Below are positions 23,124 through 37,699 of a stretch of DNA of 64,000 nt, in pieces. Origin of the DNA: Prostheceraeus crozeri. Lineage: Eukaryota; Platyhelminthes; Polycladida; Euryleptidae. Where the stretch lies: contig CAJQUW010001420.1 in the NCBI GenBank assembly GCA_907163375.1, forward strand, positions 1,054,001 through 1,118,000, read 5' to 3'. The notes under the pieces were generated by a model, which was not told the origin of the DNA, did not search any database, and worked only from the letters and a program-made list of their open reading frames with translations. The translations under genes were made by a program, and so were the position numbers. Positions within the stretch are counted from its first letter, which is position 1. Every line of letters starts with the position of its first letter.

Positions 23124-24071
23124 GGTTCTTTGACGCACCAGAAGCAATGATCTTTTGAAATTTGAAAGTATTATAGAAAGGCATGTTGAAGTTCAGGAAA
23201 ATATAAATAGAGTCTCAAATTTCAAGAATATGCATGACTTCGATGATGGCCTACACTGTAAATCGTAGACCGACAACTATCCTACAAAATTACTGACAAA
23301 ATCAACCGACGATTGTGACCTCCAATATCCTGCGATATCCGACGAATTTTGTAGGTTCTCCAACGACATCAAAACAGATGCTTTGCATGCAAATTAACTA
23401 AACAAAAACTGTTGAATATTGAGTGATTTTTTTCGATTAGTGGTTGCTTGACTTTTGGGCAATCTGTGTTATTGTGTGGCAAAACCATGATTTATTTTGA
23501 GATAGTTTAATTAATTACCTACATTTTTGATAAAATTTGAGCTATACCGATGATAGTAGCATCACAAAGTATTTTCACTCAACAACTTTCTTTCTTTTTT
23601 GAAAATAATGAAATAATATTGTTTTTCAGTCTTTTAGTCTTTCTTTGCACATTTCACAAGATCGATTGAAATTACTAAACCTTTCATTCTATGTCACATT
23701 ATCTCCTGCATATTATCATAGTCCATTATTGCTGTTCATCTATTGAAATTTGTCTTTGAATGAGATTCTTATAATGCTCCGTCACAACCATGCGAAAATT
23801 CTGAATGACTCCTTCGTGTTTCTCTTCTCCATGTTTCTACAGATTTGATCTTCTATCTTGCCTATGATGATGGTTGAGATGTTCTTTCCCTCTTTTTCTT
23901 GCATTTCTTAATGATTTTCCCACAAACTTCACTCTACATTTCTCACATTCAGCACTAGACGTCTTGCCATGGTTGCCATAAGGTCCTCCTCTGCCCGTTA
24001 TACACACAAAACGCTGTTCTTTCTGCTGACACACTTTCTCCTTCTTTTTGCTTTTGATGCGTCAAAGAACC
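23124..24071. mobile_element. ~950-bp element bounded by 22-bp inverted repeats
   Basis: GGTTCTTTGACGCACCAGAA at 23,124 and the reverse complement of 24,071, GGTTCTTTGACGCATCAAAA, match at 18 of 20 and then both read GC. I see no clear target duplication; ATA occurs outside both ends. The element contains one Cys/His-rich reading frame (next entry). The superfamily is unknown to me. Confidence 0.5.
23837..24052 (-). CDS. Cys/His-rich small ORF inside the TIR element
   Basis: A minus-strand frame opens just inside the right inverted repeat and ends at 23,837. It reads KEKVCQQKEQRFVCITGRGG, then GNHGKTSSAECEKCRVKF and GKSLRNARKRGKEHLNHHHR. The C-x2-C with a following H-x3-H-H-H and many Arg/Lys suggests a zinc-binding, nucleic-acid-binding protein. 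The Cys-to-His spacing is longer than in a classical C2H2 finger. There is no ATG in a good context; splicing or a truncated transposase N-terminus are both possible. Function unassigned. Confidence 0.3.
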   Translation of the reverse strand, partial: SKKKEKVCQQKEQRFVCITGRGGPYGNHGKTSSAECEKCRVKFVGKSLRNARKRGKEHLNHHHRQDRRSNL

Positions 24072-27000
24072 ATATTTATATTTAGATTTAAAATACAGAA
24101 ATAAACATATTAAGGAAACATTTTTTGGCAATGCTATCCAAATTCATCTCTGTAGATACCGAGAGAGAGAGAGTAACAAAATAAAATATTCCCTCTTGTC
24201 TGAAGTAAAGCATGAAGCATGCAGGTAGAAGTAGTGTAGGGCGAAACGCAGCGTCTTCTAAGGAATTTATTGCTTACATTGTTCAAGCAAAGTAGAGGAC
24301 ATCTTTGCAACTAATGCAGAAATCATTGGATATTCTACTCAGAATCACAGCAGATATTTAAACAAGTTCTTTGAGTAAAGCAAGTTCTTTTGCAACATAA
24401 CAAGGTACAGTAAAATTAAGGTTCATTACAGCGATTTCAAAAAGCTGTGTTAAACTTTGTCCTTCAGTGGAATATCTTTAAAAAAACGCATGAAGTCGGA
24501 CCGCGTGTTCGTTGCCAAGTGACCTCACTAAAGCTGACGCACAAGTAGGAATGTACGAGAGAACGAAGCAACCGCGAGATGAATACATCACTGCATGATG
24601 ACATGATGCTATATTTGGGAATGCTTGTATAATTCAAGTAATCTAATGTGTATTATGTTATGATATAATGTAAGTACCTGTATAGTATTGTTAATTAGGA
24701 CAATTTTTCTATTCAAACGCGAATCAATAAAAGGTTGAAATCATTCTGATCAATAACCATAAACAATATAATCAATATAAGCATACCAATAGTAAAACAC
24801 AAGCATTATAATATAAGCCTGTTTGCCACATCATCAGTTATATACACGTATATAGTTTCCCACATAATAAAAATCCAGCCGGTGATATATGAGATTTAAT
24901 CTAAGCTTTTAACAAAAGTCAGATGCGTTTGACGTTTCGCCACAAATAATGTTTTTTTGTTCTCATAAACATATTTTATTTCCCTTCACCAAGCAGAAAA
25001 TATCACACAGATTAAAGCAGTCATAATTCCGATTGTACATTTTATTGTTTATCATAGCATATGGTCAGCATTCGCAAGGTTATGCATTAAAAACTTACCA
25101 GTCTTAACAGCAACATGAAAACCTATGAAAATCATTTCTACTGCTGAATTTATGTTTTACAAAATGTGAGTGCATCTACTGCATATTTAAAACCAAAATA
25201 ACACTGATGGACATGTGAAATAATGCTAATTTCCAATGTCATTAACATGTGCATTTGATTTGATTGCGTTTGATATCTATCAAATTTCTATTTTTTTGAT
25301 GATCAACACTAGCTTGCGCATTTTGTATCTGATAGCTGCGATAACAGATACAAAAGCCGTTTGAAGTAGCTCTCATAACATATGTAGTTTCGCTGCTTAA
25401 TCTGACCCATTAATCTGACCCAAATTGAAAATGATTCTCTCAGGAATTAGCAATAAATTATATTCTTATTATTTCTTACATTTCTTCGTTTTCCCTATTT
25501 TCAACTGACAAATAATCGCTATACATCAATTGATTGTCTGCAGGAGCAAGAAGCATTATTTAAGAGAAGAAATCACCACAATATGAAAGAATCTTGTTCA
25601 CTAATTTCGCTAAAACGCACAATGTTGAAGACTATTTGCGGAATTTGCTCAAATTTACTTCCCGATTCCCGCACCAATTCAAGTATATGTTATCATCCGA
25701 CAATCCATGGAGTCGCCTGCTAACAAACATGTGAATTGAATTATTACGCAAACGTGAGTTCAAGCAACACTTCCTCACGGGTGGAAGACTCTAGCAGCAA
25801 TTATGAATAAGAATAGATGAAAGCAAATACAACTCAGAAAGCTCTTAATATTTTCTCTTCAACTTATGCAATGATGGAAGAATTCTCATAATTATATTTG
25901 AAATTTTGTACTTTTGTCCCAATAGATGTTCGCGAATTGAATGGATATTAATAACAATCCCTTGACAGAATTATAACAAGTTTAATCAAAATTACGTATT
26001 CCGGACAGGATTGTTATATTTCAAATCTCAGCTGGCAATTCACTTTCTCAAAGTGTTATTCATCAGGACATTTATGGCAGCTTGCGGTCTGCATACTTGT
26101 TTAGGATAAATGTCGATATGTCTCCTCTCTAAGGTGATGAATCACATCAACTTCTTCAATTCCAGTTCAACTTGCACTTTACGAACGTAATACTCTGACC
26201 ACGCATTTCTTCGAATTTACAGTCTTGATGATACTTCGTTAGCAAACGTCAGTGCAATCTGTGCTGAAGTTCGGTATCAACATCGACAACACGCACACTA
26301 AAAACGTGTTGATAAGTATTTGCATTTGTTTATGTGTGTTTACAAATACATGCAATGATGTTCAATATTTCTCAACGTCGATCTATCTGTCGGATTATAG
26401 TGCAAGCTATTTCTGAAATAAACAGCTACTGCAAAAATAGATGAAAATGAAATTTATTGCTAAAGTAATTCAATATCTCAATTTGTGAAGCAATTAAATC
26501 TTAGTGAGATCGGTAGTGGTAGTGCATCTAAACAATGAGGAATCAGATATCAGAGAAATACAGACAGTTACTTAAAGAGCAAATTAAAAGTTATATAAGT
26601 GAATCAGGCAGTGCACAACTGTCATCATTTGGAGGTAGCGAATCCTCCATCTTAGATTCATGCAAATCAGATTTGTATCTCTCCATCACAAGCGCTTGTA
26701 AAGTGCGCAAATGAGTCTGTTATAAAGTTAACATAGCATCATTACGGGTTTCACGTGATACAGAATACCAACACTGATCATCGCAATAGAGAAGATTCTT
26801 AAAAATAATTGACTATGATATTATGAATGAAAAGGGAATTGTACATTTTTGTATGCAAATATTCAAAAAGGTGGCATGTACCTACAACAATGTCACAAAA
26901 ATGTAGGTCGAATGAAAACTGCGTCTCTGATTAAGTCAACTGCAGCTTCTGAAGTTATACTGCTCGGCTTGGCGCATCTTTGGTTGTTCCGACTGACACA

Positions 27001-30000
27001 ATGTTAACCCTATTTTGCCTGTGGGGTTCTGCAGGTGCCCCCTATACATTTCTTCATATTGATCCATGACTATAATAGCTAGCTACGACTCTAGATTTTT
27101 GTGACTTTTGGGATTTTGCATGTTTTTGATTACCAATTCAACTTTTGTCAAATTTTGGTGATGAGAACCTTGCAATTCTTGACTTTCATGTAAAAGTGCA
27201 TTTTGACATTCGAGAGTATTTGTCAACTTCTTCGAAAAATTTAGCATCTTAATCAATTTGAGTAATTTATAGAACATTGACAAAGTGCAAGTGAAGTTTT
27301 AATCAGCATGTTCATTCATGCATGTCTGCATTCAGGAAATTGTCCCATGAATAATAGCTGTCACTTTAAAATACTACTCATAACAGGCTTATAAGCAAAA
27401 ATGGCAGTTTTATGCTACAAATAGTAGTTCCCAAATATGAAAACGACAGAATGTCATGCTCGCAATATATTTGGTGCATTCATTCATTTGGATGAGTAGT
27501 TCATGTAATTTTTCTGCACGATATGCTCGTATATAGCTAAGATAGTATCCGACTGTTGATAATTTCCATGCAATCTTCAATGCAATCAAACATGCTCCCA
27601 ACATTGTCTTAAGACGCTTTCATGCGATAGTTGATGAAAGTATATCGTTTATCAAAGCGGCCACCGTCAATTTCCAGCAGTTAGGTACCAAACAACATTG
27701 CACTAAAACGATGAGCGACTTGGTAAGAACTTTTGCTTTCCCATTGGATTGTGTTGAACAGAGATTTTGGGACCTATTGAATCACAGGAACATCAAAATC
27801 AGAGGAAGTTTTTCAGCCACCCCCCGAGGGTTTTCAGAGCTCATAACATTTCCGGTGATTTACAATCATGGACAGAAAACCAACCCGCTTTATTAAAGAA
27901 CACGCATGCTAGAAAGAAACCGACCCTGGTTTCCCTTTTGCACGGTCATTTGCAGATGAAGCCGATCAGCTGAATTTCGCACGTTGTTGTTCATAATTAC
28001 TAAACATGATCGGTATGGTTAAACACTGACGAAGGCTTCAATAGAGGATTGAAGAACCAAAAGAACAACACTAGCATGACAGCTATGTATGTCTACTTTC
28101 AAAAATCAATTCCGTACATATCACGAATAGGAAAATAGTGCTACACTTGTAATAACAAAATTCTGAAAAAGCAACATTGAATACCATATAGAGGATTAGA
28201 ATGATCATTTTCCTCTGGAAAAATTTCATTGAATCAATTATTGAGCTATACAATGCGATGAGTAAAATGTGATTTGTTCTTCTGCAAGTCTTCAGGTAAT
28301 TTACAGGCTTCATTGTTAGAAAGCGACAGTCGCAGAGCAAGTTAACTTTCATACATGCATCTAGTCTTTCGCTTCACATCTCCACAAACAAATTTCCGAT
28401 GCCCGTGATATTAGAATAACAGCGGCGAAAATGTATCCTCGAAAATGTTTTTTGATCAAAAAGGAATTTTGTAGGATTATTTCTTGGTAATTTCTGATGC
28501 TGCCATGCCCACCCAGGTAGCGAAGCACAAAACCGAAAGCATTTCTTCTGCAGTCTGACACCCAATATGAATGAGTCACAAACTAATACGCATCATAATT
28601 GGCAGCGATGAAACATCGCTGATATTACGTCTAATGTTATCATACATTTCTGCATGTGAGATGCAAAGTTGATCTACTATCTAAAGTCCAACAGATCTTG
28701 AAGAATAATTTGGGATTAATCAAACATCTGCGTGCAATGGATGTCAATTTCAAATCTTCTTAAGTAAACCAACGTAAACGTAAATGGTGATAATCTGTTC
28801 TTTCAATAATACAGACATCAGAAAACTAAAAGATAACTTGTTGCTTATCACAACTATTGCGCTATGGAAACATAGAATGCGTTTGAACTGACTGCTGAAT
28901 GCATAACAATCCAGTTGCCAAGCCGATACAGAATACTTGACATTCTAATGAACAAAAATGCTATTCATCATTTATCGTTTTCGTTTCCTCAATTTATGTT
29001 GTCTCACGTAGTAATCGGCATTTAGCATTGTTAGTAAAAACTGGAATGAGCTGATACAGAATTCAAATGGGTCTGCATCATTCTTATGACGACAACCTAT
29101 GAAATATAGAATCAACATCAGGAGTAGCGGCGAAATCAGTTTAGAAGGGTTCTAGATAATATCTCAGTCCCACTTACGCAGCATCTGTTCGGTTTATTCC
29201 CGTAGACGTCCCACGTAGATGAAGACCTGGGTAGATCTCAGTCTCTCTCTCCCAATATTCAGTTTAATTAAAGATTTCTTGCCATCATTGCTTGCTACGC
29301 ATCCAATAATATTATCCTCGATTTCAAGACGTTAATGAAATGATCAAATACACTGCGTTATCGGATGGAGCTAATTGATTCTTCAACATGAATCTAGGTG
29401 ATAATTTTCTTCCCTGCAATTATCAAGATTGAAGGTGCTAATCAATATCATATTCCCATTGTCTTACTCCTTCTACCTTTGCATAAAATTACGCAACATT
29501 AACCGAATTTTAATCCAATATCATAGAGAATCTTCATTATCAACAATTATGGATTAAAATCGAAAATTTCGAACTTCCTGTTTGTCACATTCTACTCAAG
29601 GCTTCAGCACAATGCGCAATTCTGTCATGCAGGCAGAGGTTGATTTTTAAAGTGTGAAAACATTGTTGTAAACATAAATGATTTTTGAATTTCTCATTAA
29701 CCATTGCTCCATCCGAATCAATTTCTGTCAATTTCAAGGTAACTACTTCATAAATTAATTAGTTGGGAATCAGAAAATCCAAATTTCACCACCTGAACTC
29801 GGCCGCTTTCTTTTTTTCAAATCTACCCGTCTTGTTTCCAATCGAGAGATCGGATAAATCCGAGGTTTGCCAAGCGCACTCTTCCCTAATCAATAAAATA
29901 AAATCGACAATATTCCCGGAGAAACGGTTTGTGAGTTAATTTGGGAAGCTCAAGCTGTTCCCACTAGCACTGGTAGAGTGGGAACACGGCTCCCGAGAAG

Positions 30001-33000
30001 GCAGAACTGCTAGCACGTAGCAATCGTACAATCTGATGAAAACCACACTACAAGGAAAGCACACGAGAAAACAAGAGAGCGGTGCTCTAGCGGTAGAAGA
30101 TAGCAAGGACAAGAGTGAGAGAAAAATTGAGTTATGTACTTAACGCTTGCTGTTTTAGATAATCTGCTGATGAATGCAAACTATGCATTAGGATCGCTTG
30201 CTAATTCCATAAAGCTCTATGATGAACTTTCAATGATAGCGTCATTAGACAATATTGAACTCAAAGGAAAATTGCATTTGAAAGAGAGGAGCGGAAAATT
30301 TTGAACAGCATTAATTCGCAAACATGCCTCAGAAACATGGATAGCCACCATCATCAACACGTAGAGATGGAATACAATAAAGAGTCAATTTTCATGCAAT
30401 TCCGCAAGCAATGGAAATTCATTAAAGTAGATGTGGCTTTGGTTGAGTATGGTAGTTCAGTATAGTTGGTTCGTGTTGATGAAATACTAAGATGTACAGC
30501 GATTCAGCAATTTTTGTGTATAGTGCTTCAGTCATTATTTTGAAATTGTCTTTTTTCAGTACAAGTTTACGCATTGATATCTCAGATGGTGGTCTACACT
30601 TCAGGTGCTCGTTGATCCAATTCTGTAAATGAGTCGACGAGTGTCCACGCGAAGTAGCTTCCATTGCATAGCGCACAAGTATTTGTATACGAGGGAATAG
30701 CATTTGTCAAAAGGAATCTGTTATCTTTGTATGAGGTTTTGACTTCTCAAAATGGTGGCAAAGACTTTGTGAAAAAGTGATGAAGCGGTAAAAATGACGA
30801 AAAAAGCGACGGTCTGCAGAAAGCTTCGTCAGAAATCTTGTTCCGAGCTGTACTCAAGAGAATCATCAAGATGAATGTTCATGCTCTTCTGATTGCTCAA
30901 CAGTTAGAATAATGGAAAAATAAATGTTTATTTTAGCTTATCGTGTTAAACATTTATTATATAAACTTATAACTGTATTATAACGTGAAACTCCTCCCTG
31001 AAAAGGTTTTCTGATTTATCGGCGATAACTCCTCTAATCTTGCTCCTGTTCTTCTTCAGAAAGAGCATGACAACCAATTACAAACTTATGAGTATATAGT
31101 TTCCTTCTTATGTGCTAATACCCTGTCAATGACATAGGTAGGAAACCAAAATCGTCATTTTAGGGATGGTGGCCACCTGGAAGCTTGTTTATCTAGCTTC
31201 ATCTTTCAGATGTAAAATTGCTTTCCAACAATATGTAATTTATAGACGAAATGATCTGAATAATCGTCGGATAATTCGAGAGATCTCCCCTCCGTCACTC
31301 ATGAAGCACTTATGCGCTTATACATGCAGTTTCCCGTTTTTGAAAAATTGTTGCTTCCTTTTTCCGCATTTGAGCATTTGATGAAGTCTGACATCTCAGT
31401 CGATTGAATATGGATGGCAAAAGTATTAAAAAAGAAACTCCTATCCACAGGTACAATCAATTTGCCTAGTATCACAATACTCTTCAGATTAAGTACTTAA
31501 TCATAGTTTCAAACAGTTCGTTAGGCAGCAATAATAATATATCTTGTGTTTTGTATAATGTATTGAGGGTCAATATTCGCACTATGTGTGAAATTAACAG
31601 TATTGTGTTTCAACTACATTTTACGCTTCTGAAGCCTAGCTTTATTGAGATCGCATGTGATTAATTTCATCCTTTCGATTACTGGCCTGTCAGCGATAAA
31701 CCGTAAGAGTCACAGTCCAAGTCACACCGGCTTGTATTTGATAATTTATGCAAAATCAAGCAAAGAAATTGACGTTGATCGCATTTGCCAAGCATGCATC
31801 CTAAAAGAGTCTGCCACGTATAAACCTACATCCTATCCTACGTGTGAAGGGATCAAATCATGAAAAACATGGTCACCATGTGGTCAATACCATATTTATT
31901 CAAGAACTTCAATATTCTTCAGAGATTTACAAGAGGATGACAAGTCAAGTAAAGAGAAACAATGACAATGTCAGATATTATTCAGTGAGCAAGTTTTAAA
32001 AAGAATCTAACCTCATCCGTATTTTCCATGGTAAGCAAACATGAGAAACTGTGCGCATGCAAAGCAAGACTACAATAGAAGTGAAATGAAACTTTTAAAG
32101 GGAGGGATTCCAAAATTTCGAATCAGTTCAGAGCATCATCAAAGGAACTATTCCATTTTAAATTCCCGTCAAATTAACAGCCCATGAGCTTTCATGTGAC
32201 AGAAAGCCTATCGGTTGGGTCGGCAGGCATAATATGTATCTACTATCTAGAGGAATAGTCAGTACCAGTTGCCAGGACAAAGATGCACTCAAATTTGACT
32301 TGTTGACAAGGAAAGATCTAATTAAAAACAACTGATCAACTTTCAATGGTATAAGAGAAATTTGAAAAGAATATTTGAAATGTTTTGCATTGACTTGATC
32401 TAAGACTGTGGACTTGATGTAGCAATGATGGCTGCTTACTTATAAAATTAATTTTGGCCAACTGTTTGTTTACATAAGTACAGCGGGATCGCAGATGACC
32501 TGTGTCCCAGAGTTAGCGCAGCTTGAATTCATGTTGAATCATTTGGTTGTCTCTCAATCTCTTGATGCATCACGCTCGGATAGTATTGAAATGCAAATTT
32601 GGCAAATACCTACGTGTCACGGTGTGACTTTCACAAATTTCTCAAAGGTTGTGAGGGAACACCTTTCATTTCTTACGCTATTTTTGGCTATTGACTTTAT
32701 AATCAAATGAGAACTTATGGACGAATCAAATAATGCTGTTTTATTACAGTATGTTAGGCACCTAAAATGCGATGTGAAATGTTGCAGACTGCAAATACAT
32801 CAGCAATTTAATGATCAGAGCAGTGTCAGACCAATAATGTCATGCGGAGCCTTCAACGCACTTAGATTTTAGTCAATCTTTTCGAAATTAAGAAGAATCA
32901 TCAAAAAAATGATGTCAATAAATTGTCAAAATAATTGATCTCAATTTTATCATCATGCTATCAATGCATAGAACTAATTCTCTGACAGCCATAATCAACT

Positions 33001-33239
33001 AAGTTTTAATTTTCTTTCAAAGAAAAATCGCCTAAGTCAATAAGATATGCCTTTTAATGGTCTAAACTATTTCCCTATTATTCACAGACTCAGCTATGGA
33101 ATGCATGTCAATAAGCGATCTATTCTGAAGTTGATGTTATAAGTAAGACTTACAGCAGACAGAATAAGCAAGTACATCATGATAGACGTCGTCGATCACC
33201 TGACCGCTTCAATGGTATTGAAATGTCAAAGTATCTTTC
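24072..33239. other. Long non-coding stretch
   Basis: About 9 kb with only short open frames and no protein family I can name. The largest, 30,422-30,703 minus (93 codons, with ATSRGHSSTHLQNWINEHLK), is the only one with a protein-like composition. I could not place it. A short GA repeat lies at about 24,160. It is probably intronic or intergenic. Confidence 0.4.
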
Positions 33240-33375
33240 ATGTATGTATTAAAGTTTGATTCTGATGACTGTAAATATTGTAATTCCTATAATGGGTACT
33301 TCAGTACTGCAAGTATAATTCATTTTTTGCTTGAGTTTGTCCGTCTTAATATACTTTTGAACGTAAATCGTTTGC

Positions 33376-33410
33376 GGCCTCTCTCTCTCTCTCTCTCTCT
33401 CGCTCTCTCG
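33376..33410. repeat. (CT)n microsatellite
   Basis: A run of CT dinucleotides with a single interruption. Confidence 0.9.
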
Positions 33411-34011
33411 GCCACACTCAATTATTTTAGGCATTCACATCACGTTCGATATCTCATGGATGAATTGTAATAACATTTTCATTTATCGTTGCAAATAGTC
33501 AGAGCATAATGACTTCGATACTAATGGTTATGTTTATGAGAATCTAAACACGTCCAGATTTTTTCTATTGACTTTAACGTAATAGTGACGTTAGCGTCAT
33601 TGTTTATTTCAATTTCCCTAATGTCAATTATTGACAAACTGAACTGGAACTGAGAAACTAGCAGCTATGAAATGGTAGTAGCGCAATATAACGTGGGTGG
33701 GTAAAGATTGATCCAAAATTGGGAAATGTCTGCTTCGTTGAATCGTTGAATCGTGTCGAAGGAGATTTTCCAAAAATAGAATTTGCTGTCTCTCTTATCT
33801 GTTGTTGCATTACAGCAGAGGTCTGACTTCACAAAATTTGTTTCGTCTGAGATAGTCTGCATGAAACATTAATTCGAAGTAAATAACACTTGCAATATTA
33901 AAGGGAAATGATATGAAATGTTGCGGCTAAATGATTTCGATAGAAATAGGAACACTAGTGCGTCTGAGCTGTAACTACACTCAGACAACTTTCTAAAAGC
34001 ATCAATACAAT

Positions 34012-34103
34012 TTCAGGACTGGGTGCCCCATAGAGTAGGTATATTAGGTGGAGTAGCAACTCAGCATTTATTAATCCGCAATGTGTAATTCATTAAATGA
34101 AAA
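34012..34103 (+). repeat. Interspersed repeat copy (mate at 51,528-51,620, minus)
   Basis: CATAGAGTAGGTATATTAGG and following sequence through GCATTTATTAA and AATGTGTA recur as the reverse complement at 51.53-51.62 kb with small differences. The family is not recognised. Confidence 0.6.
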
Positions 34104-37100
34104 TGAGTCGAGACCCAGTACCACCTGTGAGATACGCAAAGTTCTACACTTATGGAGAAATAAACACGAATCTGACTGATCATGATAGCAATACAGAATA
34201 AAGAATAGTATTCGACAAATCCGCCATCTCATGTCTATTTTGAGAGGGAATATAGTTTGTTAAACTAACAATTATAAGGGTTACTATTACGAAAAACTCA
34301 GCTTTATTAAATTAACATTATTTTTCATCAGCATGATCATATCACAAGCTGCCACTGAAAGAGCAAACTATCATAATCAATGAAGCTTATCATAATAATG
34401 CCGATGAAAATTGAATTAAAGACATAACATCTCAGCTAAGAAGCACAATGAGATCTCAACTTTTCTGAAGACTTGCATTATAATGTGGTTCATGAAATTT
34501 ACTTGGTCATCAGCTTTATTTCTGTCTAATTAAGATGCTCAATTGTTGGCAAATATTCATTCCTTCTGATATGCAACTTGTTTCATGCTTCTTATAAAGG
34601 GGTTTCATGTCGGTAGCATATAAATTTGCAAAAATTTAGCTTTTTAAAAACTGCTCAAATAATTTTTTGGACGACAGGAAGGTAATCATCGTAAAAAACT
34701 GAACCTTTTTATATAAAAATTTTTACTGTATACAGATATTTTTTTGAGTCGACACTCTAGTCACATATATTTACTCTGTTGGGGGGGGGCAGTCGGTGTA
34801 TCTAAGAAAAATTGATACACGTGCAAAAGACGGCAGGCAAAAGATTTATAAATTAATCAATTTACCAAGATGAAAGCTAATGCAGACCTTTCGCTTGTAC
34901 AACGGAGCCATGCTGCGGGCATTATATTTTTGTGGAATGAAAAGGAGTATTGAAATGACCTAAACTTGAACGCTTATAAACACGCATATTGTTATCCATT
35001 TGTCGTGTTCTTCTTTACGTTCTTAAATGACGGATGGAAATATGCAGCTTTAGATTTTGGTAGTTTTTGATGTAATACAAAGCAGAGCGTATGGAATATA
35101 CGGCATCTGTTTTATAGTTGTATGATACAAGTATATTAGTAATATGCATGATTGGAGACACATTCCACTTGACTTTAAATCTACTGATTCAATTACAAGA
35201 CAGGAAAAGAAGAGATGAATAGGTATTTTTGGCATTTTGTAGTTGTCTTATAATTCGCTCATCAACTTGCAAGTTCTGGCAAGATTTGCATGGTTAGATT
35301 CAACAAATCCTAATTATTTGTTATTTGCTTATCGTCTTCACGATGCTTGTTACACATCGTTTTGAGACACTTCGTTGCAATATTGACAGACATCTGCTTG
35401 ATCGGAGTGTCAGGTATTATTGACTCAGTCAAAACGCATCGTCACAAAGAGATCAGTAACTTGAACTTCAACAACGCAACAACTTTATACAAATATTTTA
35501 TCCATCGTGCAAGTCTAAAAATTTGTGAAATAATATAAGTAACAAATTATATAGAAAATTTTCTTCTAAATGCAACATGTTGAATTTTGATATATAGAAC
35601 CAATTGCAGGCTTATTGATAATGAACATTATTTGGTGGAGACAGTAAGTAAATGAAAACAATTTACATGACAACCTAGGAATATGTGTAAACAATGTGTC
35701 ATTTTAGCTCTAAAGAAAGTATAAAGTGGGTAAAATGTGCAATTTCAAAATAATCATAAATTCAAATTGTTGATAGATATTTAAACATTACAAAGCCTTA
35801 ACCAGTCAATTATAGAGACACTGGCCGTCCCAGCCCCAACCGGCTGTTTCCGAACGCTGGTCCGGCCTCGTCGCCAAAAAACCGACCGGCTCCGACCTTG
35901 GGCATGCCATGTATTAGTTGCAGGGCATCCATGGCATGCTGTTCATGTTGAATGGTTGTGAATCTCCAAACCGCTGGTTTTTACTATAACATCAAATTGT
36001 ATAGCGTGACTTAATCAAATTCATCTAATATAAACCGATATCGTAGCTGAATGTGTACCTCGAGCTTTCTCGGGCGAATTAATTGTCGACTCGGCAGGTG
36101 TCTGACGCATGACATTTAACTTTAAGCGTGATCACACACAATTTCCATGCTCGCATTTCTTTGCATGTATTTCTATATTATGTGATCTAATAGTCTAAAT
36201 ATAATATAAATACTTATATATCGAGATGTACGGATGAAATCTGATTCAATGCAGTGAATAGAAGAACTGCAAAATTGAAATTTTATCTTTTTTCATCTGA
36301 GTTATTCCGAAGGTGATCAGTTAATAGATCGATGTACTTTCAGTTGTTATGTCATAGATGAACGAACTTGTACATTACATAACAAAACAGCAATTATGCA
36401 AATCAAAGCCGCAGAGAAATATTGGAGAGAAATAGATTAATGCTGTAAGATTGCAGTTGCTTTTTGCACACTTTCGACGAATGTGAATATGTATATTACA
36501 ACAATACGTACGGTAAGTACAAATTATTGAACTTCATCTAGATATTCTGAATCATGATCAAAAATGTGAAAAACCATTCCGAATTTCAAACAGAAATAAT
36601 TGCATGTAAAGATTAGCGATCCTACCCGAACCCAACCTGACGCTCATCTTTGCTTGCATGCAAGGGCTCCTTAAATCTCATGAAAATATTTTGGAGTAAA
36701 AATGGAAAAAAGCTCGATAAACCTTCGCTGATGAAAATGGAAAATAATTGTAACTACTCAGAATAACATCCAAATCTACGCACGTTCCGCTTCAGACTTT
36801 CTATAAACTTTTCAGTAATGAGCCATAATCTTTTGATTTTTGATTTTCTCAACCCTATTCTTCGCGGGCTATTTTGAGCTCCCATAATAAGACGGCAGCT
36901 CCTGGAGCAACTCTGAATTTGATGTTCCCAATAAAAAAGTACAACACATGTGGCGTCTGTTCATTCCAGTGGTTGCATCAATTTTCACAAACTCATCTTG
37001 CTACTTTGCCTGTGTGAAGCAAAATACAAAATTTTGAATTTGAATTTGAATAAAAAAACATTTCCAAATTTGACTTGCACTTCTGTTCGAAATATTGATG

Positions 37101-37285
37101 TCTTGAGTATCAGCTGGAAATCGATCGATCACAGATGACTTTGATAAACGACACGATTTGATCAGTTATCGCATGAAGAGAGAGAGAGAGTGAGTATTAT
37201 AATCACGGCAAATTCATGCATGTGACTACAATGTAACATGATAACATTCGAAAAGAAATGAAATAAAAGTAAAAGTAAGAGCAAA
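34104..37285. other. Non-coding stretch
   Basis: AT-rich with no convincing gene. A GC-rich patch at about 35,820-35,915 (CCGGCTGTTTCCGAACGCTG and following) stands out from its surroundings and may be the end of a decayed transposon, but no partner was found. It contains a poly-G run at about 34,781 and a GA repeat at about 37,178. Confidence 0.4.
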
Positions 37286-37699
37286 TCACGAGTGAATGAA
37301 AATCAAAAGTTTCACATAGCTGTTCCACTTGACCTCCATTATGTAATTCCGAATAGCTTCTAAGGCAATTGCTGATTTGTGGTGACAGGCTTGAGCTTTC
37401 GGAGGAATTCTATTCCAAAAACTTGCTCCAAAATAATGGATAGAATTCTTGCCAAACTTAACTGTTCTAAACTTTGGTTGCTCGAAAACGCTTCTGTGAG
37501 ATCACTGTAGAGCCGAACGGAAAATATGCATAAGAGGAATTGGAGCAATACACGATGAATCTATGCATGTACTCACTAGTTTGATTATGTCTTGATCACT
37601 TTTGTACACAGTCCAAAACTTCTCAATAGATCTCATTAAACGACGTAAAGTCAAATACCAACTCTCTATTAAACCGCATGCATTTAAAGATAGTTGCAT
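37286..37699 (-). pseudogene. LINE ORF2 C-terminal relic
   Basis: One minus-strand frame runs from 37,699 to a TGA at 37,286 with a single internal TGA (37,502-37,504). The last part reads EQPKFRTVKFGKNSIHYFGA, SFWNRIPPKAQ, then SAIALEAIRNYI. The pattern (basic residue, T, xGKNSxxYxGxxxWNxIP, then a helical tail) is the conserved C-terminus of many non-LTR retrotransposon reverse transcriptases. Upstream sequence in the frame is not recognisable, and no active-site region is present. It is a second LINE relic, distinct from the one at 7.85-8.33 kb. Confidence 0.6.

Noticed and set aside
30422-30703. A 93-residue minus-strand gene
   Set aside because: The composition is protein-like, but there is no recognisable family, no good start or splice sites, and nothing in the context to support it.
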